Below, one piece after another: positions 1 to 10,306 of a stretch of 41,789 nt of DNA (position 1 is the first letter of the stretch; each line of letters begins with the position of its first letter). The notes under the pieces are model-generated. The model saw only the letters and a program-made list of their open reading frames with translations, ran no database searches and was not told the origin of the DNA. Source of the DNA: an uncultured Oscillospiraceae bacterium (lineage in GTDB: Bacteria > Bacillota > Clostridia > Oscillospirales > Ruminococcaceae); contig CAKSGA010000008.1 in the NCBI GenBank assembly GCA_934454435.1, positions 1 to 41,789 of the forward strand, given 5' to 3'. The translations under genes and the position numbers were made by a program.

Positions 1-893
1 ACAACTGGTTCAAGGAGAGCACGCTTCACAACAACGGCGCCGTAAAGGCGGTCATTGAGAAGCTCAAGGAGGGCGGCCATACCTACGAAAAGGATGGCGC
101 ACTCTGGCTCAGGGCTACTGATTTCGGCGGCGACCAGGACTTTGTACTGGTGCGCTCAAACGGCTTCCCGACCTACATCGTGCCGGATATTGCATATCAC
201 TATGACAAGCTGATAACCAGAAATTACGACAAGGCGATAAATGTCCTCGGCGCTGACCACCACGGCTATGTACAGCGCATGAGAATTGCACTTTCCGCAC
301 TCGGCATTGACGAGAAGCGCCTTGACGTCGTTATCATGCAGATGGTCATGCTGATACGTGACGGCAAGCCCTGCAAGCTCAGCAAGCGCTCCGGCAAGGC
401 TATCACGCTTACCACGCTTCTGGACGAAGTTCCGATAGACGCAGCAAGATTTGTGTTCAACCAGCGCACCGCTGACACTCACCTTGAGTTTGACCTTGAC
501 CTTGCAGTCGAGGAGTCCAGCAAGAACCCCGTGTTCTACGTTCAGTACGCTCACGCAAGAATATGCAGCATTATCCGCAAGCAGCAGGAGGAGGGCGTTC
601 AGTACGAAAGCGGCGCCGTTTCCTACAGCGACCCTGCGGAGCTCGCACTGATACGCAAGATAGCTGAAATGCCCGAGATGATAAACTCCGCTGCAAAGGA
701 CTACGACCCCTCAGCACTGACAAGATATTCCTATGAGCTGGCGCAGACGTTCCACAAGTTCTACGACAGCTGCCCGATAAAAGGCGCTGAGGAGCAGGTG
801 AAGCTGTCCCGTCTGGCGCTCTGCACGGCTGCGAAGATCACGCTGAAAAATGTCCTCGGCCTGCTCAAGGTCGAGGCTCCCGAGAGAATGTAA
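1..893 (+). CDS. argS: Arginine--tRNA ligase, 3' part (5' end outside window)
   Basis: C-terminal part of a class I arginyl-tRNA synthetase, which charges tRNA-Arg with arginine in the cytoplasm. The open frame runs in from the window edge (codons begin at base 3), so about 297 residues are visible and the N-terminal HIGH half is missing. The visible stretch carries the typical ArgRS catalytic-core sequence around FPTYIVPDIAYH and GADHHGYVQR, a KLSKRSGKA segment in the KMSKS-like position, and the C-terminal anticodon-binding DALR domain, with the conserved QYAHARICSI near its start and a TAA stop. Only 6 bases separate it from the downstream YfhO-family gene, so the two are probably cotranscribed. 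Any regulation lies upstream of the window. Confidence 0.96.
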   Translation, partial: NWFKESTLHNNGAVKAVIEKLKEGGHTYEKDGALWLRATDFGGDQDFVLVRSNGFPTYIVPDIAYHYDKLITRNYDKAINVLGADHHGYVQRMRIALSALGIDEKRLDVVIMQMVMLIRDGKPCKLSKRSGKAITLTTLLDEVPIDAARFVFNQRTADTHLEFDLDLAVEESSKNPVFYVQYAHARICSIIRKQQEEGVQYESGAVSYSDPAELALIRKIAEMPEMINSAAKDYDPSALTRYSYELAQTFHKFYDSCPIKGAEEQVKLSRLALCTAAKITLKNVLGLLKVEAPERM

Positions 894-899
894 GCGCTC

Positions 900-3554
900 A
901 TGTTCAGACAGGAAAGAAAATACTATAAGTATGCGTTCCTTTTTGCGCTCGCCATGGCGGGAGTGCTCCTGCTGCCGTTTGTGATACTTGACCAGGGGTA
1001 CTTCATCTACTACGGCGACTACAATGCGCAGCAGATACCGTTCTACAAGACCTGTATAGAAGCAGTCCAGAGCGGTAATTTCGGCTGGAACTGGAAAACT
1101 GACCTCGGCGCAAATTTCGTCGGATCCTACAGCTTCTATACGCTGGGAAGCCCGTTCTTCTGGTTCGCAGCACTGTTTCCCGTGGCGATATCGCAGTATC
1201 TTATGGCGCCGCTGTTGGCACTGAAGATCGCTCTGTCGTCCCTTTTCGCATTCATCTATATCCGAAGATTTGTCACCAAGCCGCAGCATGCCCTTATCGG
1301 AGGACTGCTGTATGCGTTCTCCGGATATTCGATGTACAACATCTTTTTCAACCATTTCCATGAGGCTGTCGTATTCTTCCCGCTTCTGCTCATAGGGCTT
1401 GAAGAAGCCGTTGTGAACAAGCGCAGGGGAGCTCTTGCGGTGGCTGTGGCGATAAATGCATTCGTCAATTACTTCTTCTTCATCGGCGAGTGCATTTTCC
1501 TTGTGCTGTATTTCGCTGCAAGGCTTATCGGCGACCGCCGCTTCAGGGTGAATTTCCGGGACGTCATGTGCCTTGGATTCGAGAGTATCTGCGGCGTGCT
1601 TATCGCAGGAGTACTGTTCGTGCCGTCGATATTCCAGGTGCTGGACGTTCCACGTTCCACCTCAATGCTCAACGGCTGGGACTTCCTGTTCTACAACAAG
1701 AATCAGCGCTATGGACTGATCCTTGAAGCGATGTTCTTCCCCGGTGAAATTCCTGCTAGGACTGAAATGTTCGAGAACGCTGACGCAAAGTGGAGCAGCG
1801 TTGCGATGTTCCTGCCGCTGTTCTCGCTTTCCGGCGTTATCGCACTGGTCAAGGGAGCTTCCACCGAGGCTTCCCGCAGAATAAAGTGGCTCAGGATACT
1901 TCTTCCTGCCTGCTTTGTTATCACGATGATACCTGGGCTGAATTCCTCGTTCGTACTGTTCAACTACAGCTTCTACACCAGATGGTGGTACATGCCGGAG
2001 CTGCTTTGTGCAGCTGCTACGGTATATGTCCTGGAGCATGAGGAGTTCGACCTGAAATTCGGTGCGAAATTCTGTGCCATTGCCGTTGTGCTGATATCTC
2101 TGCTGGCAGTGTTCTTCCCGATGAAGGATAAGGAGGCTGATAACCAGATACTCCCGAGGATCGCTGTGAAGATAACCCCGGCGGTTTATGTGAATATCGG
2201 AATTGCCATAGGCATGCTTGTGGTACTGTTCAATCTGCTTTTCCGGCGGAAGCATGACACAGCTGCGAAGTTCACCGGAAAGGCGACCATAGGCGTTGTC
2301 GTGTGCTCCCTGGTCCTTGGTTATTACTATGTAGGCTATGGCAGAATATTGGGTCCGTATCTCGGGGACTACAACAGGAAAGTGTCAGCGCAGATACACA
2401 TTGACGACCCCGAGTTCCACCGTATCGAGTCCCTTGACAGCCTGAACAATATCAACATGCTGTGGGGCATGAGCTCATTAAAGAGCTTCACTAGCATAAT
2501 CCCGAGCTCGACCTTTGACCTCTACGAACTGCTGGATATCGAAAGGTCGGTCAATTCCAATCCCGACACGGAGCACTATGCACTGCGCTCGCTCACAGAT
2601 GTGAAGTACCTGATAATCTCCGGGGACACGGACGAGGAAAAGGTAAATGAAACCCTGGAGAACATGCCGATGTTCGAGCTCGCTGACGAGCAGGGCGGCT
2701 ACATCATTTACAGGAACACCGCAGCACTCCCGATGGGTTATGCGTATGACACCTACATGCTCTACGACACCGCAAAGAAGCAGGAGCATGTTGATAATAT
2801 TATGATCGGCAGCGTAGTGCTGACTGAGGAGCAGGCGGAGAAATACTCCGATATCCTCCTGCAGCGTGAGCCCGAGAGCATGACCTCCGGGAAGCGCTAC
2901 GAGCGTTTCCTTTCAGACGTTGAAGAACGTCAGGAGCTCGGTGCGAAGCAGTTCAGCGTGAACAGCAATGGATTTACGGCTGTGACGGATTTCACCACAG
3001 ACCGTCTGCTTGTGTTCAGCGTGCCCTATGATAAGGGCTGGAGCGGCACTGTTTCCGTTCAGGGAGCGGCTCCGCAGGAGCTGGAGGTCGAGAAGGTCAA
3101 CGGCGGGTTTATAGGCGTCAGGGTCCCTGCCGGCGTGTGCGAGCTCAGCTTTACCTATAAGACCCCGGGCGGAAGCCTCGGAGTTGTGTGTACGGTCGTT
3201 GGCATCGTCCTTTTCGGAGGGTACATCTTCCTGTGCTACGTTGTGCTGAAACGCAGACCCGTGAGGTATGCTCACCTCTATCCCGTGGACCAGACCGAGG
3301 GCGTCAAGGCGCATAAATCCTACATTGACCAGTTGTCGAAGCAGATATACGATTTCCCGGAAAAGGGCGTTGTCAACACTGAAAAGGAGCTTTCCTGGCC
3401 GGACGTTGAAGAGAGCTTCATGGACCGGGAGCGTTACGATTTCAAGAGCCGCAGGCCCAAGCCGAGAAACTCCCACATAACCGAGGACGATGAGGCGTAC
3501 AACGTAATGAAGGAGCTTGACGAAAAGAAAAACAGAAGCGATGACGAGCTTTGA
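900..3554 (+). CDS. YfhO-family multi-pass membrane protein
   Basis: An 884-residue integral membrane protein of the YfhO family, GT-C-like proteins linked in other Firmicutes to glycosylation of cell-envelope polymers; the substrate cannot be read from sequence. The N-terminus shows a hydrophobic segment and then the family-typical region with YYGDYNAQQIPFY and DLGANFVGSYSFY, followed by many membrane segments through about residue 480. A large extracellular region follows, then a last membrane segment near residues 760-785 and a charged cytoplasmic tail of about 100 residues rich in Lys, Arg and Asp/Glu. ATG at 900 follows argS by 6 bases and has only a weak ribosome binding site, suggesting translational coupling. 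The family call is firm; the function is inferred. Confidence 0.88.
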   Translation: MFRQERKYYKYAFLFALAMAGVLLLPFVILDQGYFIYYGDYNAQQIPFYKTCIEAVQSGNFGWNWKTDLGANFVGSYSFYTLGSPFFWFAALFPVAISQYLMAPLLALKIALSSLFAFIYIRRFVTKPQHALIGGLLYAFSGYSMYNIFFNHFHEAVVFFPLLLIGLEEAVVNKRRGALAVAVAINAFVNYFFFIGECIFLVLYFAARLIGDRRFRVNFRDVMCLGFESICGVLIAGVLFVPSIFQVLDVPRSTSMLNGWDFLFYNKNQRYGLILEAMFFPGEIPARTEMFENADAKWSSVAMFLPLFSLSGVIALVKGASTEASRRIKWLRILLPACFVITMIPGLNSSFVLFNYSFYTRWWYMPELLCAAATVYVLEHEEFDLKFGAKFCAIAVVLISLLAVFFPMKDKEADNQILPRIAVKITPAVYVNIGIAIGMLVVLFNLLFRRKHDTAAKFTGKATIGVVVCSLVLGYYYVGYGRILGPYLGDYNRKVSAQIHIDDPEFHRIESLDSLNNINMLWGMSSLKSFTSIIPSSTFDLYELLDIERSVNSNPDTEHYALRSLTDVKYLIISGDTDEEKVNETLENMPMFELADEQGGYIIYRNTAALPMGYAYDTYMLYDTAKKQEHVDNIMIGSVVLTEEQAEKYSDILLQREPESMTSGKRYERFLSDVEERQELGAKQFSVNSNGFTAVTDFTTDRLLVFSVPYDKGWSGTVSVQGAAPQELEVEKVNGGFIGVRVPAGVCELSFTYKTPGGSLGVVCTVVGIVLFGGYIFLCYVVLKRRPVRYAHLYPVDQTEGVKAHKSYIDQLSKQIYDFPEKGVVNTEKELSWPDVEESFMDRERYDFKSRRPKPRNSHITEDDEAYNVMKELDEKKNRSDDEL

Positions 3555-3564
3555 GGAGAACGAT

Positions 3565-4107
3565 ATGGAACATCTTGAAGAAAAAACAGTATCCAGCGAG
3601 CAGAAGTTTGATGGCAGGATAGTAAAGCTCTTTGTTGACAAGGCGGAGCTGGAGGACGGCAGGATAGTCACCCGTGAGGTTATACGCCACCCGGGCGGAG
3701 TGTGCGTGCTCCCGCTCACTGACAAGAACGAGGTGCTTTTCGTGCGGCAGTTCCGTTATCCGCACCAGACGGTGCTTCTGGAGATACCCGCAGGCAAGCT
3801 GGAGTATGGCGAAAACCATCACGAGTGCGGTCTGCGTGAGCTCAGGGAGGAAACCGGCTGCACCTGTGACGACTACACCTATCTCGGCAGCCTGATCCCG
3901 ACCCCGGCATACTGCGGCGAGGTAATTCATATGTACCTTGCAAGGGGGCTCCACTCCGGCAGCCAGAAGCTGGACGATGGCGAGTTCCTTGACGTTGTGA
4001 AGATACCACTTGACGAGGCAGTAGCCATGGTCATGCGCAACGAGATACAGGATTCCAAGACCCAGATAGCGCTGCTCAAGACCAGGCTGCTTCTGGAAAA
4101 GAACTGA
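3565..4107 (+). CDS. nudF: Nudix hydrolase, ADP-ribose pyrophosphatase type
   Basis: A 180-residue Nudix hydrolase that probably cleaves ADP-ribose or a related nucleoside diphosphate sugar. The Nudix box is perfect: G, five residues, E, seven residues, then RELREETGC (GKLEYGE...RELREETGC). The preceding LFVRQFRYPHQTVLLEIPAGK is typical of the ADP-ribose pyrophosphatase subgroup. I place the start at ATG 3565 because GAGGAG lies at 3553-3558, just upstream; an ATG in the same frame further upstream overlaps the end of the YfhO-family gene and lacks a good site. It converges on spoVG with a 3-base gap. The exact substrate and the symbol nudF are by analogy. Confidence 0.9.
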   Translation: MEHLEEKTVSSEQKFDGRIVKLFVDKAELEDGRIVTREVIRHPGGVCVLPLTDKNEVLFVRQFRYPHQTVLLEIPAGKLEYGENHHECGLRELREETGCTCDDYTYLGSLIPTPAYCGEVIHMYLARGLHSGSQKLDDGEFLDVVKIPLDEAVAMVMRNEIQDSKTQIALLKTRLLLEKN

Positions 4108-4110
4108 CGG

Positions 4111-4368
4111 TCAGTGTATGTGGCGCTGGTAGGCGTCGATGATGCTGTGCTCCAGGGCTTCACGGGCTTCGGGGTTTATCGGGTGGATTATGTCCCGGTA
4201 GACTCCGGTGTCCTCACGGCGGCTGGGCATGGCAACGAACAGCCTGTCGTCCCCCTGCACTACCTTTATGTCATGCACCGCAACGGAATTATCCAGCGTG
4301 ACGGATACTACCGCACGCAGCCTTCCTTCGTGCATGGTCTTTCTGATCCTGATGTCGCTTATTTCCAT
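4111..4368 (-). CDS. spoVG: SpoVG-family septation / RNA-binding regulator
   Basis: An 85-residue SpoVG protein, a small dimeric nucleic-acid-binding regulator involved in asymmetric septation and post-transcriptional control in Firmicutes. The family pattern is clear: MEISDIRIR at the start, a VSVTLDNSVAVHDIKVV strand pair, VAMPSRR, and DIIHPI followed by a C-terminal helix. It lacks the longer C-terminal tail of some homologues. A GGAGGG site ends 6 bases upstream of ATG. The gene is alone on the minus strand, divergent from murC (97-base gap) and convergent with the Nudix gene. I found no convincing sigma-A or sigma-H promoter in the divergent gap. Confidence 0.95.
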   Translation of the reverse strand: MEISDIRIRKTMHEGRLRAVVSVTLDNSVAVHDIKVVQGDDRLFVAMPSRREDTGVYRDIIHPINPEAREALEHSIIDAYQRHIH

Positions 4369-4465
4369 AAGAACCCTCCATTGTTTTTGGTGTTATTGTG
4401 GGAATTTTTGCGGATAATATTCATACAGATATAGCAATAACTTTTCCGAAAGAAGGAGTTTTACC

Positions 4466-5839
4466 GTGGAAGATTTTCTTACTGGAAAGAAGCACATTCA
4501 CTTTATCGGCATTGGCGGCTCCGGAATGTACCCGCTGGCTCAGATACTGCATTCCCAGGGGTATTACCTGACGGGTTCCGACAACAATGAAACTGCGACC
4601 CTGGACGCTGTACGCAAGATGGGGATACCGGTGCATCTCGGTCATTCCCCGGCAAATATCGAGGGCGCTGATCTTATCGTCCACACCGCTGCGATAATGG
4701 CGGATAACCCCGAGCTCATCGCAGCAAAGAACAGCGGCGTGCTCACGGTAGAGCGCAGCGAGCTGCTGGGACTTGTCACAAGCTGGTACAGCAAGGCGTT
4801 CTGTGTCAGCGGCACCCACGGAAAGACTACCACGACCTCCATGCTGACACATATCCTGCTGGCGGCAGGTATCGACCTTTCCGCAGTCATAGGCGGAAAG
4901 CTCAAGGCGATAGGCGGCAGCGGCAGGGCAGGCAAGAGCGAGTATATGGTCTGCGAGGCGTGCGAGTTCGTTGACACGTTCCTGAAGCTGTTCCCGAACA
5001 TCTCGATAGTGCTGAATATCGACCGGGATCATCTTGACTATTTCAAGACCATGGAGAATCTGAAGCTCAGCTTCTCGAAGTTCTGCAAAAAGACCACCGA
5101 TATGGTCATAGCAAACGGCAGCGACGCCAACACCATGGAAGCTGTAAGTGCGAGCGGTACAGCTGCGAGGGTCATTACTTTTGGCAAGACCTCCGACTGC
5201 GACTTCTATCCGGAGAACATCGACCACAAGGCGGATTTCCTGACCGAGTTCGACCTCATGCACCACGGCGAAAAGCTGGAGCATATTGCGATACACGTGC
5301 CCGGGCTGCATAACGTTTACAACGCCGTTGCAGCGTGTGCGGCTGCTTATTCTGCGGGAATTCCTGCGGAGGCGCTGCGGGATGGCCTTGACAAGTTCGG
5401 CGGCGCAATGCGCAGGTTCGAGCGTCTCGCAGAGATCAACGGCGTGACCATCGTGGACGACTATGCACATCACCCCGCAGAGATCGCTGCTACCCTCAGG
5501 ACTGCAAAGGAAATGAGCTTCAAGAGGGTCTGGGCAGTACATCAGCCGTTCACATATTCACGCACGGCGATGCTGCTTGACGAGTTCGTGCAGGCGCTTT
5601 CCATTGCTGACAGGGTCGTGCTGACCGAGATAATGGGCAGCCGTGAGAAAAACACGTATAACATCTATTCAAAGGACCTGGCCGAGAAGATAGACGGCTG
5701 CGTGTGGTTCACCGGAATGGAGGAGGTCGCACAGTACGTTGCGGCGAATGTCCTGTCCGGGGACCTGGTTATAACGCTGGGCTGCGGGGATATCTACAAG
5801 GCAGCGGACAGAATGATCGAAATACTAAAAGGAGAATAA
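4466..5839 (+). CDS. murC: UDP-N-acetylmuramate--L-alanine ligase
   Basis: A 457-residue Mur ligase that adds L-alanine to UDP-MurNAc, the first amino-acid step of the peptidoglycan precursor stem. The N-terminal Rossmann domain shows HFIGIGGSGM and the central ATPase domain shows GTHGKTTT (residues 116-123, Lys120 in the P-loop). Later come NIDRDHLDYF and, in the C-terminal domain, DDYAHHPAEI, both diagnostic of MurC. The start is GTG at 4466, supported by AAGGAG at 4454-4459 and by the family N-terminus. tgt follows after 11 bases, so murC probably heads a transcript through gmk and priA. Confidence 0.96.
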   Translation: MEDFLTGKKHIHFIGIGGSGMYPLAQILHSQGYYLTGSDNNETATLDAVRKMGIPVHLGHSPANIEGADLIVHTAAIMADNPELIAAKNSGVLTVERSELLGLVTSWYSKAFCVSGTHGKTTTTSMLTHILLAAGIDLSAVIGGKLKAIGGSGRAGKSEYMVCEACEFVDTFLKLFPNISIVLNIDRDHLDYFKTMENLKLSFSKFCKKTTDMVIANGSDANTMEAVSASGTAARVITFGKTSDCDFYPENIDHKADFLTEFDLMHHGEKLEHIAIHVPGLHNVYNAVAACAAAYSAGIPAEALRDGLDKFGGAMRRFERLAEINGVTIVDDYAHHPAEIAATLRTAKEMSFKRVWAVHQPFTYSRTAMLLDEFVQALSIADRVVLTEIMGSREKNTYNIYSKDLAEKIDGCVWFTGMEEVAQYVAANVLSGDLVITLGCGDIYKAADRMIEILKGE

Positions 5840-5850
5840 AGGAGCACTGA

Positions 5851-6990
<1,140 letters not shown>

Positions 6991-6993
6991 CAT

Positions 6994-7236
6994 ATGAAGC
7001 TGATAAGCATAGGCTTCGGCAATACTGTGAACGCCGACAGGATAGTCGCCGTGGTGAGCCCGGAGGCTGCACCGGTGAAGCGTATAGTCCAGCTCGCCAA
7101 GGACAACGGAACGGCGATAGACGCCACCTGTGGCAGGAGGACGAAATCAGTCATAATCTGCGACAGCGGTCATGTCGTGATGTCCGCCCAGGCGCCGGAA
7201 ACCATATCCGGAAAGACTTCCTCAGACGAGGAATAA
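6994..7236 (+). CDS. remA: RemA/DUF370 DNA-binding regulator
   Basis: An 80-residue RemA-family protein. In Bacillus RemA is an oligomeric DNA-binding activator of extracellular-matrix and osmoprotection genes; here the target genes are unknown. The conserved sequence is evident: [48 protein letters not shown]. The GRRT loop is the part implicated in DNA contact in the family. ATG 6994 lies 3 bases after the tgt stop with AAGGGG just upstream. Position immediately before gmk is the usual Firmicutes arrangement. In many relatives rpoZ follows gmk; it is missing here. Confidence 0.94.
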   Translation: MKLISIGFGNTVNADRIVAVVSPEAAPVKRIVQLAKDNGTAIDATCGRRTKSVIICDSGHVVMSAQAPETISGKTSSDEE

Positions 7237-7269
7237 TGCATATAATCTGATATAAAAAGGAGAAACAAC

Positions 7270-7875
7270 ATGGAAAAGGGTCTGCTTTTTGTAGTATCTG
7301 CGCCGGCTGGCTGCGGCAAGGATACCATTCTCGAACAGCTGTTCAAATGCACGGATAATGTCGGATATTCGGTATCCGCTACCAGCCGTGCTCCAAGGGA
7401 GGGCGAAGTAGACGGCGTGCACTACCATTTCCGCACCCGGGATCAGTTCGAGCAGATGATAAAGAACGAGGAGGTCCTTGAATATACCGAGTACTGCGGC
7501 AACTACTACGGAACTCCCAGAAAGGCCGTGGAGGACATGCTTTCAGCCGGTAAGGACGTGATACTCAAGATAGAGGTCGAGGGCGCAATGAATATCAAGC
7601 GCCTGTTTCCGGAGTGCTGCCTGGTGTTCATACTCCCACCGTCAATGCATGAGCTGGAGCGCCGTCTGAGAAAGCGTGGCACCGAGACAGAGGAGAAGAT
7701 AATCGAGCGCACCGCCCAGGCACGTGAGGAGCTGAAATTTGCCGAGAAATACGACTACCTTATCGTCAACGGTGAGCTTGAAAAGGCAGTGGACGACCTC
7801 AAGGCGGTCATCATGGCAGAGAAGCTGCGCAAGGTACGCAGACTTCCGCTGCTGAAGGATCTCAGGGCAGAATGA
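7270..7875 (+). CDS. gmk: Guanylate kinase
   Basis: A 201-residue guanylate kinase that phosphorylates GMP/dGMP to the diphosphates. The P-loop is APAGCGKDT near the N-terminus (family consensus GPSGVGKGT, so Asp replaces the usual Gly/Ser after Lys). The GMP-binding segment shows SATSRAPREGEVDGVHYHF and YGTPRKAVEDML, and the lid region RRLRKRGTETEEKI. A strong AAAAGGAG site precedes ATG 7270. The stop overlaps the priA start as ATGA at 7872-7875, so gmk and priA are translationally coupled. Confidence 0.96.
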   Translation: MEKGLLFVVSAPAGCGKDTILEQLFKCTDNVGYSVSATSRAPREGEVDGVHYHFRTRDQFEQMIKNEEVLEYTEYCGNYYGTPRKAVEDMLSAGKDVILKIEVEGAMNIKRLFPECCLVFILPPSMHELERRLRKRGTETEEKIIERTAQAREELKFAEKYDYLIVNGELEKAVDDLKAVIMAEKLRKVRRLPLLKDLRAE

Positions 7876-10286
7876 CGGAGTCGGTCCAGGCGGCTGTAGA
7901 GGGAACTGCGTACAGCTTTGACACGCTGTTTACGTATCTGGTTCCGGACAGCCTCTGCGGGAAGATAACCGCAGGAATGAGGGTGGTCGTTCCGTTCGGC
8001 AGGGGGAGCCAGAGCCGGGTGGCACTGGTGTTTTCCGTAGGTCCGGCGCCGGAGGAACGGGCAAAGCTGAAATATGTCAGTTCCATTGCGGACAGCGAGC
8101 CGGTCATTTCCACGGAAATGATACATCTGTGCAAGTGGATACGTGACAACACGTTCTGCACATATTTTGACGCTTTCCGGGCGATACTCCCTCCGGGGCT
8201 GAGTTACACGCTCCAGACCCGTTACGAGCCGGTAAATGGCTTTTCAGGCGAGCTCACCGGGCAGGAGCATCAGCTACTGGAGCGTATCTCTCAGCTGCGG
8301 GAGCGTTTTTCTGCGGAGCCCACGGAGAAGCCGCTTCTGAAGTCCCTGACCGAAAAGGGCGCAGTGCAGGAGATGGAGCTCCTGCGCCGCAGGGTCGGCG
8401 ATGAAACCACCATGATGGTGAAGCTCGCTGAACTCCCGGCGGAGGCTGAAACTCCCCGGCTGACCCCGAAGCAGAAGCAGGTGCTGGAGTTCCTGCAGGA
8501 AAACTCGGCGGCTTCGGTGCATGAAGTCTGCTATGCCCTGAACATCACCGCTGCGGTGGTGAAAAGGCTGGTGGAGAAAGGGCTGCTTGAAGAATATGAG
8601 TATCAGGTGTTCCGTCTGGAGAACACGGAAAAGCACACGGAGGACCCCTCGGATATCGTGTTTTCTCCGAAACAGCAGGCGGTCTTTGACGGTCTGCTGG
8701 AGCTGATGAACCGTGACGAACCGAAGTGTGCGCTGCTACGTGGCATAACCGGCAGCGGCAAGACCTCCGTGTTCATTCGGCTGATAGACGAGGCGGTGAA
8801 GCAGGGAAAGTCCGCAATAATGCTGGTGCCGGAGATATCCCTGACTCCGCAGATGGTGGGCAAGTTCCGCAGGCTGTTCGGCGATGATGTGGCGATACTC
8901 CACAGCAGCCTTTCTCTGGGCGAGCGTGCGGACGAATACACCCGCATTCGCACCGGCAGGGCGCATATCGTTGTCGGTACGAGAAGCGCAGTTTTCGCAC
9001 CGGTAAGGGACCTCGGCATAATCGTCATCGATGAGGAGGGCGAGGGGACCTATAAGTCCGAAAGCGCCCCGAGGTATCACGCCCGGGACGTGGCAAAGCA
9101 GCGCTGTTTCTGGCATGGGGCGTTTCTGCTGCTGGCTTCTGCTACCCCCTCGCTGGAGAGCTATTATTACGCAAAGACCGGTCGCTACAGCCTGTTTGAG
9201 CTGGACGAGCGGTATAACAACGCCGTTCTTCCGGAAGTATATATTGTTGACATGCGGATAGAGTCTCAGAATGGCAACCACTCTGCGTTCAGCATGCCGC
9301 TTATCGAGGAGATACAGAAAAATCTCGACCGGGGTGAGCAGTCGATACTTCTTCTGAACCGACGGGGTTATCATACCAGCGTGCGCTGTGCGACCTGCGG
9401 AAAGGCGCTGGAGTGCCCCAACTGTGCGCTCCCGCTGACCTATCACAAGGCGAACGGCGCTGTGATATGCCACTACTGTGGATACTCCCATGCGCTGGGG
9501 GCGGTCTGCCCCTCCTGCGGGAGCAGGTTCCTGATGATGAAGGGCACCGGCACGCAGCGCATAGAGGATGAGATATCCGAGCTGTTCCCCAAGGCGAGGA
9601 TACTCCGCATGGATGCTGACACCACCGCTGCCAAGAACGCTTTCGAGAGCAAGTTCAAGGCGTTCGCAGCGGGGGAGTACGATATTATAGTCGGCACGCA
9701 GATGATAGCCAAGGGTCTGGATTTTCCGAATGTGACCCTGGTCGGCGTGCTGCGGACTGACAACAGCCTGTACGCCGGGGACTTCCGTGCGTACGAGCGT
9801 ACGTTCTCGCTGATAACCCAGGTCGTCGGCAGGGGCGGCAGGGGCGGCAAACGGGGCAGGGCGCTGATACAGACGTTCACCCCGGAGCATTACGTGCTGA
9901 ACCTCGCCGCCAACCAGAACTACCCGGATTTCTACGCAGAGGAGATAGAACTGCGTCAGGCGATGCTGTACCCGCCGTTCTGCGATATCGTGGTGATAGG
10001 CCTGACATCGCTTATAGACGAGGAGTGCAGCCGTGCGGCTCTGAAAATCCGTGACATCGTGGACGGGCACCATCGCAGCGACTGTCCCGAAATTCCGCTG
10101 AGGATACTGGGACCGGCAAGGAACGTTATAGGAAAGGTCAACGGGCGCTACCGCTGGCGGCTGATACTGAAGTGCAGGAATTCCGCTCCGCTGCGGCGGC
10201 TGGTGGAAACCGTGCTGAAGGAAGCCGGGGCGGACAAGTCGATCAGGAATACGGCGATATTCGCTGATATGAACGGCGACCCGTGA
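7872..10286 (+). CDS. priA: Primosomal replication restart helicase PriA
   Basis: An 804-residue PriA, the 3'-5' helicase that reloads the replisome at stalled forks. Order: N-terminal 3'BD, winged-helix region, helicase lobe 1 with Walker A GITGSGKT (Lys297), motif II at 387-390, a zinc-binding insertion with cysteines 506, 509, 515, 518, 533, 536, 546 and 549, helicase lobe 2 and a C-terminal domain. Two helicase motifs deviate: motif II reads DEEG rather than DEEH, and motif VI reads GRGGR (653-657) rather than GRAGR. The catalytic Asp-Glu pair and arginines are kept, so activity is still expected. The ATG overlaps the gmk stop. Length is close to B. subtilis PriA. Confidence 0.96.
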   Translation: MTESVQAAVEGTAYSFDTLFTYLVPDSLCGKITAGMRVVVPFGRGSQSRVALVFSVGPAPEERAKLKYVSSIADSEPVISTEMIHLCKWIRDNTFCTYFDAFRAILPPGLSYTLQTRYEPVNGFSGELTGQEHQLLERISQLRERFSAEPTEKPLLKSLTEKGAVQEMELLRRRVGDETTMMVKLAELPAEAETPRLTPKQKQVLEFLQENSAASVHEVCYALNITAAVVKRLVEKGLLEEYEYQVFRLENTEKHTEDPSDIVFSPKQQAVFDGLLELMNRDEPKCALLRGITGSGKTSVFIRLIDEAVKQGKSAIMLVPEISLTPQMVGKFRRLFGDDVAILHSSLSLGERADEYTRIRTGRAHIVVGTRSAVFAPVRDLGIIVIDEEGEGTYKSESAPRYHARDVAKQRCFWHGAFLLLASATPSLESYYYAKTGRYSLFELDERYNNAVLPEVYIVDMRIESQNGNHSAFSMPLIEEIQKNLDRGEQSILLLNRRGYHTSVRCATCGKALECPNCALPLTYHKANGAVICHYCGYSHALGAVCPSCGSRFLMMKGTGTQRIEDEISELFPKARILRMDADTTAAKNAFESKFKAFAAGEYDIIVGTQMIAKGLDFPNVTLVGVLRTDNSLYAGDFRAYERTFSLITQVVGRGGRGGKRGRALIQTFTPEHYVLNLAANQNYPDFYAEEIELRQAMLYPPFCDIVVIGLTSLIDEECSRAALKIRDIVDGHHRSDCPEIPLRILGPARNVIGKVNGRYRWRLILKCRNSAPLRRLVETVLKEAGADKSIRNTAIFADMNGDP

Positions 10287-10306
10287 ACATAGAAAGGACG
10301 ATAGAC

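Noticed and set aside
4369..4465. Possible divergent promoters between spoVG and murC
   Set aside because: AT-rich, but I could not find a -35/-10 pair with proper spacing or a sigma-H-like pattern on either strand, so none is annotated.
4421..5542. 373-codon minus-strand open frame opposite murC
   Set aside because: It lies wholly antisense to murC, its product has no family resemblance, and it runs through the murC start region.
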